NCBI GenBank assembly: GCA_009778255.1
Contig: WRKD01000069.1
Location: 1 to 5,062 of the forward strand
Reading direction: 5' to 3'
Source: Bacillota bacterium
GTDB taxonomy: Bacteria; Bacillota; Dehalobacteriia; UBA4068
DNA: 5,062 nt
Shown: piece after piece, positions 4,123 through 5,062 of the stretch
How positions within the stretch are numbered: the first letter of the stretch is position 1
Layout of the letters: every line of letters starts with the position of its first letter
Translations under genes and position numbers: made by a program
Notes under the pieces: model-generated
The model's database searches: none
Told to the model about the DNA's origin: nothing
Seen by the model: only the letters and a program-made list of their open reading frames with translations

Positions 4123-5062
4123 ATGTTAGATAAACTGGCTGCTTTGGCGGAAAAATATGATAAATTAACAGAATTAGTGTCAAACCCGGCTATAATAGCC
4201 GAACAAAGTGAATGGCAAAAGCATGTGCGGGCTCGCTCGGAAATTGAGGATGTGGTAGTGGTTTATCTGGAATATCGTCGTATACTGGAAGGTATTGCCG
4301 AAGCCGAAGCAATTCTCAAGGAAAAGTGCGAACCGGAGCTGATTGAATTGGTTCGTATGGAATTGGAGGAATTGAACGAGAAAAAAGAGCTTAAAGAACA
4401 AGCTTTAAAACTTTTACTTTTGCCCAAAGACCCCAATGACGCCAAGAATGTGATACTAGAAATACGAGCAGGTACAGGAGGCGATGAAGCAGCACTGTTC
4501 GCCGGCGATTTATTCCGTATGTATAGCCGTTATGCTGAACGCCGTCATTGGCGGCTGGAAATAATAGATGCCAATTTTACAGATATCGGCGGGGCAAAGG
4601 AAATAATCATTCTTTTGGAAGGGCGCGGCGCATATAGCCGCCTAAAATTTGAAAGCGGTGTGCATAGGGTGCAGCGTGTACCCACTACCGAATCGAGCGG
4701 GCGTATTCATACCAGCGCCGCCACAGTGGCGGTGCTGCCGGAAGCAGAAGAAGTGGAGGTAGATATTTCTCAAAATGACATCCGTATAGATTTATTCTGC
4801 GCTACCGGGCCGGGTGGCCAATGTGTTAATACAACTCAAAGTGCGGTGCGTATTACCCATTTACCCACAGGCATTGTTGTTTCCTGCCAGGATGAAAAGA
4901 GTCAGCATAAAAATAAAGACAAAGCCATGCGGGTATTACGGGCGCGGGTACTGGAAAAAATGCAGGAAGAGGCTTCCAGCGCCGAAGCTTCAGCCCGCCG
5001 TAATATGGTAGGCTCTGGTGATCGATCCGAGCGCATACGCACCTATAATTTTCCCCAGGGCC
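4123..5062 (+). CDS. prfA: Peptide chain release factor 1, 3' end beyond the window
   Basis: The frame is open from ATG 4123 to the right edge: 313 residues of the usual 355-360. RF1 reads UAA and UAG stop codons in the ribosomal A site and triggers release of the finished protein. Visible landmarks are an N-terminal coiled-coil-like domain (1-105), the family signature EIRAGTGGDEAALFAGDLFRMY (113-134), and RVQRVPTTESSGRIHTSAA (182-200). The PTT tripeptide (187-189) fits the RF1 codon-recognition motif PxT rather than the SPF of RF2. The catalytic GGQ is at 231-233, in the context ATGPGGQCVNTT. A Cys after GGQ, where many RF1 proteins have His, and Pro before it resemble the GPGGQ-S-VNTT form I recall from other Firmicutes, so I do not treat this as a defect. 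AGGGGGG at 4110-4116, six bases before ATG, is a strong ribosome binding site. No clear promoter lies in the 191 bp after the DUF1385 stop, most of which is the right repeat copy; read-through from the DUF1385 gene is likely. Confidence 0.97.
   Translation, partial: MLDKLAALAEKYDKLTELVSNPAIIAEQSEWQKHVRARSEIEDVVVVYLEYRRILEGIAEAEAILKEKCEPELIELVRMELEELNEKKELKEQALKLLLLPKDPNDAKNVILEIRAGTGGDEAALFAGDLFRMYSRYAERRHWRLEIIDANFTDIGGAKEIIILLEGRGAYSRLKFESGVHRVQRVPTTESSGRIHTSAATVAVLPEAEEVEVDISQNDIRIDLFCATGPGGQCVNTTQSAVRITHLPTGIVVSCQDEKSQHKNKDKAMRVLRARVLEKMQEEASSAEASARRNMVGSGDRSERIRTYNFPQG

Noticed and set aside
4180..4445. Two overlapping minus-strand reading frames within prfA
   Set aside because: They are antisense to a well-conserved RF1 coding region, show no family motifs and have no ribosome binding sites.
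4808..4834. GPGGQCVN as a damaged release-factor catalytic loop
   Set aside because: GGQ itself is intact, and similar Pro-before and small-residue-after contexts are known to me from other Firmicutes RF1 proteins.

Overview
The window looks like a chromosomal housekeeping region of a Bacillota (Firmicutes) bacterium. The evidence is a YlxM-type gene, a Firmicutes-style thiamine pyrophosphokinase, a carboxypeptidase with S-layer homology (SLH) domains, and a DUF1385 membrane protein immediately before prfA. SLH-anchored wall enzymes plus the DUF1385-prfA pair fit Negativicutes (Acidaminococcaceae/Selenomonadales-like) best, but a clostridial host cannot be excluded from sequence alone. GC content is moderate, and no transposase, phage, CRISPR, tRNA or rRNA gene is visible.

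Layout. Positions 1-150 (minus strand) hold the start of a ylxM-like gene that runs off the left edge. A divergent control region (about 151-317) contains a well-formed sigma-A-type promoter on each strand and a large perfect palindrome overlapping the ylxM -35 box. On the plus strand follow thiN (318-983), a secreted VanY-type D,D-carboxypeptidase with three C-terminal SLH repeats (1044-2630), a DUF1385 polytopic membrane protein (2981-3931), and prfA for release factor 1 (4123 to beyond the right edge). prfA has no stop codon inside the window.

The part standard annotation would miss is the DNA around the DUF1385 gene. It is bracketed by two inverted copies of one repeat: 2649-2973 in plus orientation and 3952-4086 in minus orientation. 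The copies share a perfect 26-bp outer block, an approximately 82% identical core of about 110 bp, and a perfect 15-bp inner block. That inner block contains the DUF1385 ribosome binding site on the left and lies 20 bp after its stop codon on the right. The left copy is split by about 188 bp of extra DNA built almost wholly from small hairpins, bounded by a 10-bp near-duplication whose removal restores the structure of the right copy. A transcript through the gene could therefore pair its two ends and mask its own start site. Alternatively, the arms may simply be two members of a dispersed intergenic repeat family.

Functionally, the genes cover protein targeting (ylxM), thiamine diphosphate formation (thiN), peptidoglycan trimming at the cell surface (vanY-SLH), an uncharacterised membrane function (DUF1385) and translation termination (prfA). 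thiN and the carboxypeptidase are 60 bp apart and probably share the promoter at 245-273. No classical intrinsic terminator was found between any of the plus-strand genes.
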